Assembly: GCF_002893625.1 (NCBI RefSeq)
Contig: NZ_PKMZ01000001.1
Span: forward strand, 620,001 to 684,000
Direction: 5' to 3'
From: Mangrovicella endophytica
GTDB lineage: Bacteria > Pseudomonadota > Alphaproteobacteria > Rhizobiales > Rhizobiaceae
DNA: 64,000 bases
In this document: positions 38,382-46,775 of the stretch, piece after piece
How positions within the stretch are numbered: position 1 is the stretch's first letter
Layout: each line of letters begins with the position of its first letter
Notes under the pieces: model-generated
What the model was told of the DNA's origin: nothing
Seen by the model: the letters and a program-made list of their open reading frames with translations, nothing else
Databases searched by the model: none
Position numbers and translations under genes: made by a program

Positions 38382-39127
38382 GCGGGGCTCGTCCGCTGGC
38401 CGGCCGCCGCGCGCTCGTCACGGGTGCCTCGCGCAATATCGGACGTGCCATCGCGATCGCCTTCGCGCATGCAGGTGCCGACGTCGCGGTGGGAGCCCGC
38501 ACATCCAACGCCGATCTTGCCGAGACTGTCAGCCTCGCGGCCGCCGAAGGCGTGCATGCCGTGGCGGTCGCCGGCGATCTCTCGACCTCGGCGGGAGCAG
38601 GTGAGGTGGTCCAGAGCGCTGCCGCAGCGCTCGGCGGGCTCGACATCCTCGTCAACAACGCCGCTTTGCGCGCGGATGCGCCGATCGAGGAGATCGACGA
38701 CGAGAGCTGGGCTCGGATCCGCTCGAGCATCCTCGATGCGAGCTTCTTTTCCATCCGCGCGGCCTTGCCCTTCCTGCGCCAGAGCGCGTCCGGCGCCATC
38801 ATCAATATCGGCGGTGTCGCAGCCCATGCCGGCGTCGCCGAGCGCGCCCATGTCGCGGCGGCGAAAGCCGGCGTCGCCGGGCTGACGCGCGCCGTCGCCG
38901 CAGAGCTGGCGGCTGACGGGATCACCGTCAACTGCGTCTCGCCGGGGCGGATCGAGACCGCGCGCCAAGGCCATGTTCCCAAGCACTTCATCGAGCGGCC
39001 GACACCGCTCGGCCGCGGCGGCGAACCGGCCGAGGTCGCGGCACTCGTTGCCTTCCTCGCCGGCCCTGATGCGCGTTATCTGACCGGCCAGACCGTCCAC
39101 CTCAATGGCGGCTGGTACATGGGCTGA
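38378..39127 (+). CDS. SDR-fold protein lacking most of the catalytic tetrad
   Basis: 249-residue classical-length short-chain dehydrogenase fold. The nucleotide motif TGASRNIG (15-22), the acidic loop GDLST and NNAA (93-96) are intact, as is Lys163. The usual catalytic Tyr (Lys minus 4) is Val159, preceded by His158, and the catalytic Ser is Gly146. The helix-4 Asn is also not present. It may bind NAD(P) without ordinary carbonyl reduction, or act through His158. The start is a GTG at 38378 coupled to the hydratase stop. It belongs to the O3-driven rightward unit. Confidence 0.75.
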   Translation: MSGARPLAGRRALVTGASRNIGRAIAIAFAHAGADVAVGARTSNADLAETVSLAAAEGVHAVAVAGDLSTSAGAGEVVQSAAAALGGLDILVNNAALRADAPIEEIDDESWARIRSSILDASFFSIRAALPFLRQSASGAIINIGGVAAHAGVAERAHVAAAKAGVAGLTRAVAAELAADGITVNCVSPGRIETARQGHVPKHFIERPTPLGRGGEPAEVAALVAFLAGPDARYLTGQTVHLNGGWYMG

Positions 39128-39153
39128 ACTGAGCTTTGCGACGTAAGGGAATT

Positions 39154-39174
39154 TAGTTGCATCAATAGCAACTA
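39154..39174. promoter_or_regulatory. Palindromic operator O4 upstream of tctCBA
   Basis: TAGTTGC-N7-GCAACTA, half-sites identical to O1, lying 26 bp after the SDR stop and 120 bp before the tctC start. It indicates that the transporter has its own promoter under the same control. Confidence 0.75.
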
Positions 39175-39294
39175 CAGTTCAGTATCGTCACGTGAAGGAG
39201 TGGTACCGTCTGGCGGACCGATCCGACCGATCATCCGCCCGGCAGGCCGACAGCGCTCATCAAGAGGCGCGGGCATCTCAAGGGAGGACTGACA

Positions 39295-40263
39295 ATGCGA
39301 CATCTATTAAAGCGGGCGGCGCTGTGCGCAGCCATCGCGCTGATGCCGTTCGCTGCGCGAGCGGAATACCCGGAGCAGCCGGTTCGCTACATCCTGCACG
39401 TTTCGCCCGGTGGAGCGACAGACGTGATGGCGCGGCGACTCGCCGTCGAGCTGGAAAAGCAGCTCGGGCAGCCCTTCGTTGTCGAGAACAAGCCGGGCGG
39501 CCGCGGCGCCGCGCAGCTGGCCGAGATCACCAAGGCGGCTCCGGATGGCTACACGATCGCTTCCGTCACGTCGACGCATATCGGGGCGCTGAACCAGACC
39601 CTGAAGCAGTACAAGATCGACAGCTTCGACTGGATCGCACGTCTCGCCAATGAGCCCTACCTCGTCGTGGTACCGGGCAGCAGCGACATCAAGACCATGA
39701 AGGACCTCGTCGCCAAGGCGAAAGCCGCGCCCGGCAGCATCCGCATGGCCGGTTTCGTGCGCGGGTCCGGCGGGCACTTCGCCTGGGAACTGATGGCCAA
39801 GTCCGCCGATCTTGACTCCAAGTCGGTGCGCTGGGTGCCCTATGACAGCGTCGGCGATGCCGTGACGGCAACGCTCGGCGAGCATGCCGACGCGGCGATC
39901 GCCTATGTCGACCTCGTCAAGAACTATGTCGCCGCGGGTCAGATGCGGGTGATCGGCATCATGGCCGATCAGCGCGTGCCGCAGCTGCCCGACGTTCCGA
40001 CGCTGAAGGAGCAGGGCTTTGCGGCCGACACCTCCTGGCAGCAGATGCGCGGCATCATCGGTCCGAAGGGTATGCCGGACGACATCAAGGCCGAGCTCGC
40101 AGACGCGGTGCAGAAGTCGCTGCAGGCGCCGGAGATGCAGGAATACTTCAAGGAGTCGTCGCTGCAGAACGCCTTCCTCGGGCCCAAAGAGTTCCCGGCC
40201 GAGGCGCAGCATGAGGACGAGGTCACCAAGGCGATGATGCGCGATCTCGGAATCGCACAATGA
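39295..40263 (+). CDS. tctC: Tripartite tricarboxylate transporter substrate-binding protein
   Basis: 322-residue periplasmic protein of the TctC/Bug family. A signal peptide (RAALCAAIALMPFAARA) precedes the mature YPEQPVRYILHVSPGGATDVMARRLAVELEKQLGQPFVVENKPGG, the classic Bug motif that forms the carboxylate-binding loops. TctABC systems import organic acids in a secondary, ion-driven way. It precedes tctB with an ATGA overlap. It presumably supplies the acid handled by the carboxylase-hydratase-lyase block. Confidence 0.9.
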   Translation: MRHLLKRAALCAAIALMPFAARAEYPEQPVRYILHVSPGGATDVMARRLAVELEKQLGQPFVVENKPGGRGAAQLAEITKAAPDGYTIASVTSTHIGALNQTLKQYKIDSFDWIARLANEPYLVVVPGSSDIKTMKDLVAKAKAAPGSIRMAGFVRGSGGHFAWELMAKSADLDSKSVRWVPYDSVGDAVTATLGEHADAAIAYVDLVKNYVAAGQMRVIGIMADQRVPQLPDVPTLKEQGFAADTSWQQMRGIIGPKGMPDDIKAELADAVQKSLQAPEMQEYFKESSLQNAFLGPKEFPAEAQHEDEVTKAMMRDLGIAQ

Positions 40264-40793
40264 ACGCGGCTTCGCAGCCGCTCACCCTTCCGGGGGAGCC
40301 GGATGCGGAGGAGGGCGCCAGCACGCTGGCGCCCGCACCGACGCTGATCTTCCGCCGCGACTGGGGCGACCTTCTGGTCGGCGCCGCCATCCTGGCGGTT
40401 GCCGCCTGGTTCTTCGTGAGTGCGGGCAGTCTTGAGGATTATTCCGGCGAGGGCATCGGCGCGGCCGACTTCCCGCGCGGCATCGCGGCTCTGCTGGCCC
40501 TCGGCATCGCCGTAATCGGGGTCGGCGCGCTGCGGCGCCTGGCAGCCGGCACGGCGCATCACCTTGTGGAGATCCGCCGCTACGGCCATGTCGCCATCGG
40601 GATGCTGCTGCTGCTGGTCTTCCCATGGCTGATGACGGCCTTCGGCTACTACGTCGCCATGGGTGTGTGGCTTGCCGCCTTCCTCGTCCTCTGCGGCATC
40701 CGTCACCCGCTCCACGTCGCTGCCTACGTCGCGGGCTTTCTCCTCTTCACCAAGCTCGTCTTCGAGATGATCCTGGGGACGCCGCTGCCGTGA
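40260..40793 (+). CDS. tctB: Tripartite tricarboxylate transporter small membrane subunit
   Basis: 177-residue membrane protein with four predicted helices (LLVGAAILAVAAWFFV, GIAALLALGIAVIGVGAL, AIGMLLLLVFPWLMTAFGYYVAM, AAYVAGFLLFTKLVFEMIL). The long cytoplasmic N-terminus (about 35 residues) is Pro/Ala-rich. Length and topology fit TctB. It is coupled to tctC and lies 7 bp before tctA. Confidence 0.88.
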   Translation: MNAASQPLTLPGEPDAEEGASTLAPAPTLIFRRDWGDLLVGAAILAVAAWFFVSAGSLEDYSGEGIGAADFPRGIAALLALGIAVIGVGALRRLAAGTAHHLVEIRRYGHVAIGMLLLLVFPWLMTAFGYYVAMGVWLAAFLVLCGIRHPLHVAAYVAGFLLFTKLVFEMILGTPLP

Positions 40794-40800
40794 GGATGTC

Positions 40801-42300
40801 ATGCTGAACGGATTTCTCGTCGGACTGCAGTCCTTCACCTCCTTCGCCGTGCTTGCCGGCCTGTTCGGGGGCGTCATCGTCGGCTATCTCGTCGGCGCCC
40901 TGCCGGGCCTGTCCGCCGGCGTCGGAATGGCGCTCCTGATCCCCTTCACCTTCGGCCTCGACCCGGTGGTGTCGATCGTGATGCTCGTCACGCTCTACAT
41001 GGCCTCGGAATATTCCGGTGCGATCCCGGCGATCCTCGTCAACACGCCGGGCGAGCCGTCGTCGGCGGTGACCGCGCTCGACGGCTATCCGATGCGCATG
41101 CGCGGCGAGGCCGGCCAGGCCCTGACTTTGTCGATCCTCGGCTCGGCCGTCGGCTCCGTGCTGTCGACCATCCTGCTCGTCCTCACCGTCAACTGGATGA
41201 CGGGCGTCGCACTGGCCTTCGGCCCGGCGGAGTATTTCGCCCTGGCGGTGCTGGGCCTCAGCCTCGTTTCGACGCTCTCGGGACATTCCGTCATCCGAGG
41301 CCTCGTTGCCCTTCTTTTCGGCCTGTTGCTGACGACGATCGGAACGGACCCTGTGGATGGCATTCCCCGCTTCGTCTTCAACGAAGGGCTACTCGGCGGC
41401 ATTCCCTTCATCTCGGCGCTGATCGGCCTGTTTGCCCTCTCCGAAGTGCTGGAGATGCTTGAGACGACGGACGAAAAGCCGATGCCGCTAAAGGCGATGA
41501 GCGGTGTGCTCGGCCAGTTCAGCCTGTTGAAGCCGCATGTCGGCAACATGGTCCGCTCGACCTTCATCGGCTACATACTCGGCGTCATCCCGGGCGCCGG
41601 CGCGACGATCGCATCGCTGACGGCCTATGCTGTGCAGCGCCGCGTGTCGAAGACGCCCGAGACCTTCGGCAAGGGCAATCCCGAGGGTCTGGTCGCGGCC
41701 GAGACCGCCAACAATGCCTGCATGCCGGGCGCGCTGGCGCCGATGCTGGCGCTGGGCATTCCCGGCAAGGCGTCGACCGCCGTGCTCGTCGGCGCGCTCG
41801 CCATCCATGGCGTCCAGCCGGGACCGCTGATCTTCGCGCAGCATCCGGAAATCCCGTACTCGGTCTATATCGCGCTGCTTGTCGGCATGCCGTTTATGGT
41901 GGCCCTCGGCCTCTTCGGCTCGCGTCTCTGGGTGAAGCTGACGCTGATCCCGCGCGGCGTCGTTGCGGCGATCGTCTGCGCGACCTGCCTGCTCGGGACC
42001 TTTTCGGAGGCGAACGACATCTTCTCGATCTGGGTGGCGGCCGTCTTTGGCATCGTTGGCTATGTGCTGCGCAAGCTGGACATCGAGCCCGCACCGATCG
42101 TGCTGGCCTTGGTGCTCGGCTACATGATGGAGTCGAACTTCCGCCGCGCGCTGGTCGGATCAGGTGATGACTATGCCGTCTTTGCCACCAGCCCGATCGC
42201 GGCGGTGTGCCTCGTTCTCGCGCTGATCGTCTTCGTGCTGCCTCTCACCGGCGCGATGCTCTTCAAGCGGCGGCTGGCAGATACCCTGCCGACGGCATGA
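40801..42300 (+). CDS. tctA: Tripartite tricarboxylate transporter large permease
   Basis: 499-residue permease of the TctA family with about 11-12 helices. Conserved blocks are VGALPGLSAGVGMALLIPFTFGLDP, YSGAIPAILVNTPGEPSSAVTALDGYPM, the repeated half GVIPGAGATIASLTAYAVQRRVSK, and PEGLVAAETANNACMPGALAPMLALGIPGKASTAVLVGAL. It forms the transport channel. It is followed by a bidirectional hairpin that ends the block. Confidence 0.93.
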   Translation: MLNGFLVGLQSFTSFAVLAGLFGGVIVGYLVGALPGLSAGVGMALLIPFTFGLDPVVSIVMLVTLYMASEYSGAIPAILVNTPGEPSSAVTALDGYPMRMRGEAGQALTLSILGSAVGSVLSTILLVLTVNWMTGVALAFGPAEYFALAVLGLSLVSTLSGHSVIRGLVALLFGLLLTTIGTDPVDGIPRFVFNEGLLGGIPFISALIGLFALSEVLEMLETTDEKPMPLKAMSGVLGQFSLLKPHVGNMVRSTFIGYILGVIPGAGATIASLTAYAVQRRVSKTPETFGKGNPEGLVAAETANNACMPGALAPMLALGIPGKASTAVLVGALAIHGVQPGPLIFAQHPEIPYSVYIALLVGMPFMVALGLFGSRLWVKLTLIPRGVVAAIVCATCLLGTFSEANDIFSIWVAAVFGIVGYVLRKLDIEPAPIVLALVLGYMMESNFRRALVGSGDDYAVFATSPIAAVCLVLALIVFVLPLTGAMLFKRRLADTLPTA

Positions 42301-42308
42301 ACGACCAT

Positions 42309-42340
42309 CGGATAGGTGGCCGGACCCGGCTGCCTATCCG
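42309..42340. terminator. Bidirectional stem-loop between tctA and a convergent gene
   Basis: Outer 8-bp stem CGGATAGG / CCTATCCG with a further GC-rich inner pairing, lying 8 bp after the tctA stop and 23 bp from the stop of the convergent gene. A T-run is lacking on both sides. Confidence 0.5.
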
Positions 42341-42363
42341 GTGGTGAACGGTAAGATGCCTGT

Positions 42364-43167
42364 CTACTCGATGCTGAACGGGAAGTACTTCGCGTTGATC
42401 ATGTCGTAGGTTCCGGCGGCCTTGATGTCGGCGAGCGCTGTGTTCAGCCGCTGCCGCAGATCATCGTCGCCCGGGCGCAGCGCAATGCCGGCCCCGGCCC
42501 CGAAATAGGTGGTGTCTAGCAGGTCGGCGCCACGGAATTCGCAGCACTGACCGGCTTTGGTGTTGGTCAGCCAGTCGTAGATCGCCAGCTTGTCTTCCAG
42601 GATGATGTCGACGCTGCCGTCAGCCAAGCCCTTGTAGAGATCCGGCGATTCTGGGAAGACCGTCACCTCCGAGCCGGCTTTATAGAATTTGTCGACGAAG
42701 GCGGCCTGAGCCGTCGCTTTGGTGACGCCGATACTGACGCCTTTCAAGGTCTCGGGGTTGACCTCACTGATGCCGGAGCCCTTGCGCGCGATGAATATTG
42801 ACGGGCTGTTGTAGTAGACGTCGGTGAATGCCACCTGCTTGCGACGTTCTTCGCTCATCGACATCGACGATACGATCACGTCGTAGCGCTTGGCCAGAAG
42901 CCCGGGGATCATGTCCTCCCACTTCTGGATCACGAACTCACAGGTCAGGTGGGCGCTTTCACACAGTGCATTGGCGATGTCGACGTCGAAGCCCTGCAGC
43001 TTCTGCTGTGCGTCAAGATAGTTGAAGGGTGGAAACGCACCTTCCACCGCAACCTTGACTGCGAGGTCGCCCTCGGCCGCCGCAGCGGGCAAGGCTGCGG
43101 TCAGGAGGCAGGTGCAGGTCGAAAGGAGTCTCAGCCAATTTCGCATCGCTTTGCCAGCAAGGTGCAT
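42364..43167 (-). CDS. Orphan amino-acid-type periplasmic binding protein
   Basis: 267-residue family 3 solute-binding protein (HisJ/ArgT/LAO type). A signal peptide ends near ALPAAAA. Motifs are VKVAVEGAFPPFNYLDAQQKLQGFDVDIANALCE, YDVIVSSMSMSEERRKQVAFTDVYYNSP and GVTKATAQAAFVDKFY. The ligand is probably a basic or polar amino acid or an opine. No permease or ATPase gene is nearby. It is divergent from a membrane GGDEF-EAL protein across a 203-bp AT-rich gap, which suggests a sensing partner role. ATG 43167 follows GAAGGCGA. Confidence 0.85.
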   Translation of the reverse strand: MHLAGKAMRNWLRLLSTCTCLLTAALPAAAAEGDLAVKVAVEGAFPPFNYLDAQQKLQGFDVDIANALCESAHLTCEFVIQKWEDMIPGLLAKRYDVIVSSMSMSEERRKQVAFTDVYYNSPSIFIARKGSGISEVNPETLKGVSIGVTKATAQAAFVDKFYKAGSEVTVFPESPDLYKGLADGSVDIILEDKLAIYDWLTNTKAGQCCEFRGADLLDTTYFGAGAGIALRPGDDDLRQRLNTALADIKAAGTYDMINAKYFPFSIE

Positions 43168-43370
43168 CGGGGTCGCCTTCGTGATCGGGTGCGGACTGAC
43201 GCAAGAGAAGGTCGTCTAAGTTGATGATAAAATAATGAGGACGTAGAATTAAATTCAGGTAAAACTTATGAAAAACCATTGCTGTCCGACAAGCTGATCA
43301 AAGTTCGATCATCGCAATTATTCTTCAATGGTTCATCGTCGATGATCGAGGCCGTCGGAGGAACCACCAC

Positions 43371-45773
43371 TTGCTCGCCACTCCGTTGGCCAGTCTCTTC
43401 ACTCGTCGGAAGGCTCGGACATCGTCCAGCCGGCTGCTGTTCCTGATTGCCCTGAGTGGCCTTGGGACGCTGGGGCTCGTGGTGCTCTCAGCATTGTGGG
43501 CCGGTGCGGAGAGCGACGCGGCCGCTCTGGAGCGGCAACGGCAGTTGATGAACGCCCGGCTGCGAGAGCAGGTCGAACAGGCCGCTCAAGCCGTCAGCCA
43601 GATCGGCATCGGCTACATGGCACTTGCGCAGGCGCATCTGGACGGCGGCACGACCTCGCGTCAGGCCGCAGCAGCGGACCCTGTGGGTGCCGTCGCAGCC
43701 ACCGCCATGACGCGCATCGCGACATCCGTCTTTGGCTACGATCAGGCCTTCATCATCAACGGTGCGGGTCAGCTCGCGATGCAGGCGGATGCCGGAATGG
43801 CCAAGCGGTATCGCTGGATTCGTCCGCTCCTGCAGCCACTTCTCCAGAAGCTGCAGTACGAACAGCTCCGCGCGTCAACGGCTGATAAGTCGCGTCCCGC
43901 CGCGGCCGCAGCCACGTCCGGCCTCGGTGATCCCGCTCTCGGCTCGGTCGCCGAGCTGATGCGCCTGGAGGGACGGCCGACCATCGTCGGTCTTGTTGCC
44001 GTCGGCGCCTCGGAGCGCCAGGAGCCCGGGTCCGCCGAAGCCTCCGCGCCAGCCGATACGCGCTACCTCGTCGGCATCCATTTTCTGGATGGGGACGCGC
44101 TCGATGACCTCAGCCGCGAACAGGGTCTGAACGGCGCTCGCTACGCGCGCGCCGCCGATCCCGGCAAGGATGAGGTCGCCTTCCAGATCGACGCGACCGC
44201 AACGGGCGAGCCGATCGGTTTCATCATCTGGAGCCCGGATCTGCCGGGATCGCGGGTCGTCGGGCGGCTGATGCCGGCCTTGTCTCTCGCCGCTTTGGTG
44301 ATCGCCGTCCTGTTTTCGGCGCTTCTCGTAAGGCTGCGGCGGAGCCTGATCGAACTGAAATCGAGTGAACATCAGGCGCGGCATCTGGCTTTCCATGACG
44401 TTCTGACCAAGCTGCCGAACCGCGCCCTCTTCGCCGAGCGGCTTGAGGCGAGCGTCGCGACGGCGGCTGGCGGCGCGCATCGCATGGCGGTCGCCTTGAT
44501 CGACCTCGACCGATTCAAGGCGGTCAACGACACCTTCGGCCATGCGGCCGGTGACGAATTGATCCGCCTCGCGACGGGCCGGATGTCCACTCTGTTGCGC
44601 CCGAGCGATACGCTGGCGCGGCTGGGCGGCGACGAATTCGCGCTGCTGCTGCCTGGCTTGGACGAAGCCGGAGCCACGATCGCCACAGTGTGCAGCCAAC
44701 TGGTCGACCTGCTCGGCCAACCCTTCACGCTGGGCGAGGGCGGTGCCATTGTGCATGTGGGTGTGTCGATCGGCGTTGCGATCGCCCCTGACGCCGGGCA
44801 GAGCGCCGACGAGGTCATGCGCTACGCCGACATCGCCCTTTATGAGGCCAAGGCGACCGGCCGAGGACGATGGATCCTGTTCACGCCGTCGATGGACAAG
44901 GGACGCAGCGCCCGGGAGATCCTGAAGAACGAACTTCGCACGGTCATCGCCGCCGCGGCTGATGAGGCCAACGGGGGGCCAGTCGCCGGCACCGCTGCCG
45001 ACATCGGTTCGCTGGAAGTCCACTTCCAGACGATCCACCGCGCCACCGATGGCTACCGGGTGTCCGGCGCCGAAGCCCTGGTGCGTTGGCGTCATCACGA
45101 GCACGGGCTACTGTTTCCGAACAGCTTCATTCCGCTCGCCGAGGAAAGCGGCCTCATCGGCGAGCTCGGCCAGTGGGTCCTGCGGGAAGCCTGCCGGGTC
45201 GCCTGCTCATGGGAGCCGGACACCTTCGTTGCAGTCAATGTGTCAGCCTGTCAGCTGCGCAAGCCGGGCTTTGCCGATGATGTACTGGCAACGCTGCGGG
45301 AGATCGGCTTCGCGCCGTCGCGCCTCGAACTGGAACTGACCGAGTCGGCCCTGATCGACGACAATCAGGACACCGCAACCACCCTGGCGCGTCTGCGGGC
45401 CGAGGGGATCCAGATCTCGCTCGACGACTTCGGCACCGGCTTCTCGTCCCTCAGCCATCTGATCCGTATCGGCATAGACCGGATCAAGATCGATCGTTCC
45501 TTCGTGGCGCTTCTCGGCACCAAGGCCAACGGCGCCGCGATCGTCGCGGCCCTGATCAGCCTCGGCCGCAACCTCGGCATCGCGACGACGGCCGAGGGCG
45601 TCGAGACCGAGACCCAGCGCGACTTCCTCGTGGCGCTCGGCTGCAGCGAGTTGCAGGGCTACCTCTTCTCCAATCCGGCTCCCGCGCCGGAACTGGCGCG
45701 ATTTGCCCCGTTGCGGCAGCACGGCGTCGCGAGCCGGCGCCGTGCTGCGGCAGGACCTCTGCATCGCCTGTAG
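43371..45773 (+). CDS. CHASE4-like sensor with GGDEF and EAL domains
   Basis: 800-residue inner-membrane cyclic-di-GMP enzyme. Helix 1 is near 22-44. A periplasmic CHASE4-like region follows (about 45-300, with VFGYDQAFIINGAGQLAMQADAG). Helix 2 is near 303-323. The GGDEF domain has an intact LGGDEFALLLP near 418-428. The EAL domain has SGAEALVRW near 567, NVSACQL, LELTES, DDFGTGFSSL, IKIDRSF and EGVET, so all usual phosphodiesterase residues are present. Both synthesis and breakdown of c-di-GMP are possible. The start is TTG 43371, with GGAGG nine nt upstream; no better in-frame start was found. Confidence 0.88.
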   Translation: MLATPLASLFTRRKARTSSSRLLFLIALSGLGTLGLVVLSALWAGAESDAAALERQRQLMNARLREQVEQAAQAVSQIGIGYMALAQAHLDGGTTSRQAAAADPVGAVAATAMTRIATSVFGYDQAFIINGAGQLAMQADAGMAKRYRWIRPLLQPLLQKLQYEQLRASTADKSRPAAAAATSGLGDPALGSVAELMRLEGRPTIVGLVAVGASERQEPGSAEASAPADTRYLVGIHFLDGDALDDLSREQGLNGARYARAADPGKDEVAFQIDATATGEPIGFIIWSPDLPGSRVVGRLMPALSLAALVIAVLFSALLVRLRRSLIELKSSEHQARHLAFHDVLTKLPNRALFAERLEASVATAAGGAHRMAVALIDLDRFKAVNDTFGHAAGDELIRLATGRMSTLLRPSDTLARLGGDEFALLLPGLDEAGATIATVCSQLVDLLGQPFTLGEGGAIVHVGVSIGVAIAPDAGQSADEVMRYADIALYEAKATGRGRWILFTPSMDKGRSAREILKNELRTVIAAAADEANGGPVAGTAADIGSLEVHFQTIHRATDGYRVSGAEALVRWRHHEHGLLFPNSFIPLAEESGLIGELGQWVLREACRVACSWEPDTFVAVNVSACQLRKPGFADDVLATLREIGFAPSRLELELTESALIDDNQDTATTLARLRAEGIQISLDDFGTGFSSLSHLIRIGIDRIKIDRSFVALLGTKANGAAIVAALISLGRNLGIATTAEGVETETQRDFLVALGCSELQGYLFSNPAPAPELARFAPLRQHGVASRRRAAAGPLHRL

Positions 45774-45852
45774 CGGCCCCTGAGGGGTGGAGTGTCGGGC
45801 ACACCTCTCATCCAGTTGCGGCATTCGAGACCGGCCGCATCGCAGGCTGGCC

Positions 45853-46332
45853 TCATCCGGCGTCGCGGGCCGCCTGGATGGTGGCGACGTCGATCTTGCC
45901 CATAGTCATCATCGCCGCGAAGGCGCGCTTGGCTTCCTCGCCGCCTGCCGCGAGAGCTTCGATCAATATGCGTGGCTGGATCTGCCAGGAGATGCCCCAG
46001 CGGTCCCGGCACCAGCCGCATTGGCTTTCCTGTCCGCCGTTCTCGACGATGGCGTTCCAGTAGCGGTCGGTCTCCTCCTGGTCCTCCGTGATGATCTGGA
46101 AGGAAAAGGCCTCGGTGTGACGAAAGGCCGGACCGCCGTTGAGGCCGACGCAGGCGATGCCTGCAACCGTGAAGTCGACGGTCAGCACGTCGCCGGCTTT
46201 GCCGGAAGGGTAATCGGCGGGCGCGTGGTGGACCGCCGTGATGCGGCTGTCGGGAAAGACCTCGGCATAGAAGCGCGCGGCGGCCTCGGCATCATGATCA
46301 TACCAGATGCAGATCGTGCCTTTCGAAGTCAT
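45853..46332 (-). CDS. PhnB/VOC-family protein
   Basis: 159-residue vicinal-oxygen-chelate fold protein of the 3-demethylubiquinone methyltransferase-like (PhnB) group. It has CIWYDHDAEAAARFYAEVFPDSRITAVHHAPADYPSGKAGDVLTVDFTVAGIACVGLNGGP, AFSFQIITEDQEETDRYWNAI and CGWCRDRWGISWQIQPR. These small proteins are of unknown or varied function and have no proven methyltransferase activity. ATG 46332 is preceded by GGAGGAGG; the frame is open far upstream without similarity. Confidence 0.85.
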   Translation of the reverse strand: MTSKGTICIWYDHDAEAAARFYAEVFPDSRITAVHHAPADYPSGKAGDVLTVDFTVAGIACVGLNGGPAFRHTEAFSFQIITEDQEETDRYWNAIVENGGQESQCGWCRDRWGISWQIQPRILIEALAAGGEEAKRAFAAMMTMGKIDVATIQAARDAG

Positions 46333-46775
46333 GCAGCCCTCCTCCTTCTCAAGAAGCGGACAGCATTCCCGCCCGCGGCCGTTGATGCAATGGGTGAGGG
46401 GCATTGAGTTCAGCGGCCACGTCCGTCGCCAGGATCGCGTACGGCTCCGGGCGAGCGGCCTCAACGAGAAGAGGCTTAGAGATTTGCCGCGTGGGGTGGT
46501 TCCGCGATGCATCGATCGCGCCATCTATGTTGAGCCGGCGCCCTGTCTGCGCCGACGGCAGGCAAAGCCCGGGAGCGCAAAGCGGGATCGTGCACAAGCA
46601 ATCAGCTGTCGAGAACCCGCTGCGCTCCTAACAGTCAGGAGAGTTTCTATTTCCCCGCTGTCGCATGGGTCTGCCTCTTTCTCCTCGAGTCCTCGGTTGT
46701 TAATTCCATGAACAAGGGTGAGCAGCGGCGGGTCGTCGGGGGACCGACGCGGCGTTTGGAGACTAAGCGGCGAAA
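46333..46775. other. 443-bp intergenic region upstream of the hybrid kinase
   Basis: Divergent promoter space for the VOC gene and the histidine kinase. The part at about 46610-46720 is less GC-rich and is the likely kinase promoter. A minus-strand stretch at 46349-46597 could be read as a short frame containing LVEAARPEPYAILATDVAAELN, but it has no clear ribosome site and I do not recognise it. No repeats or RNA genes were recognised. Confidence 0.5.
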
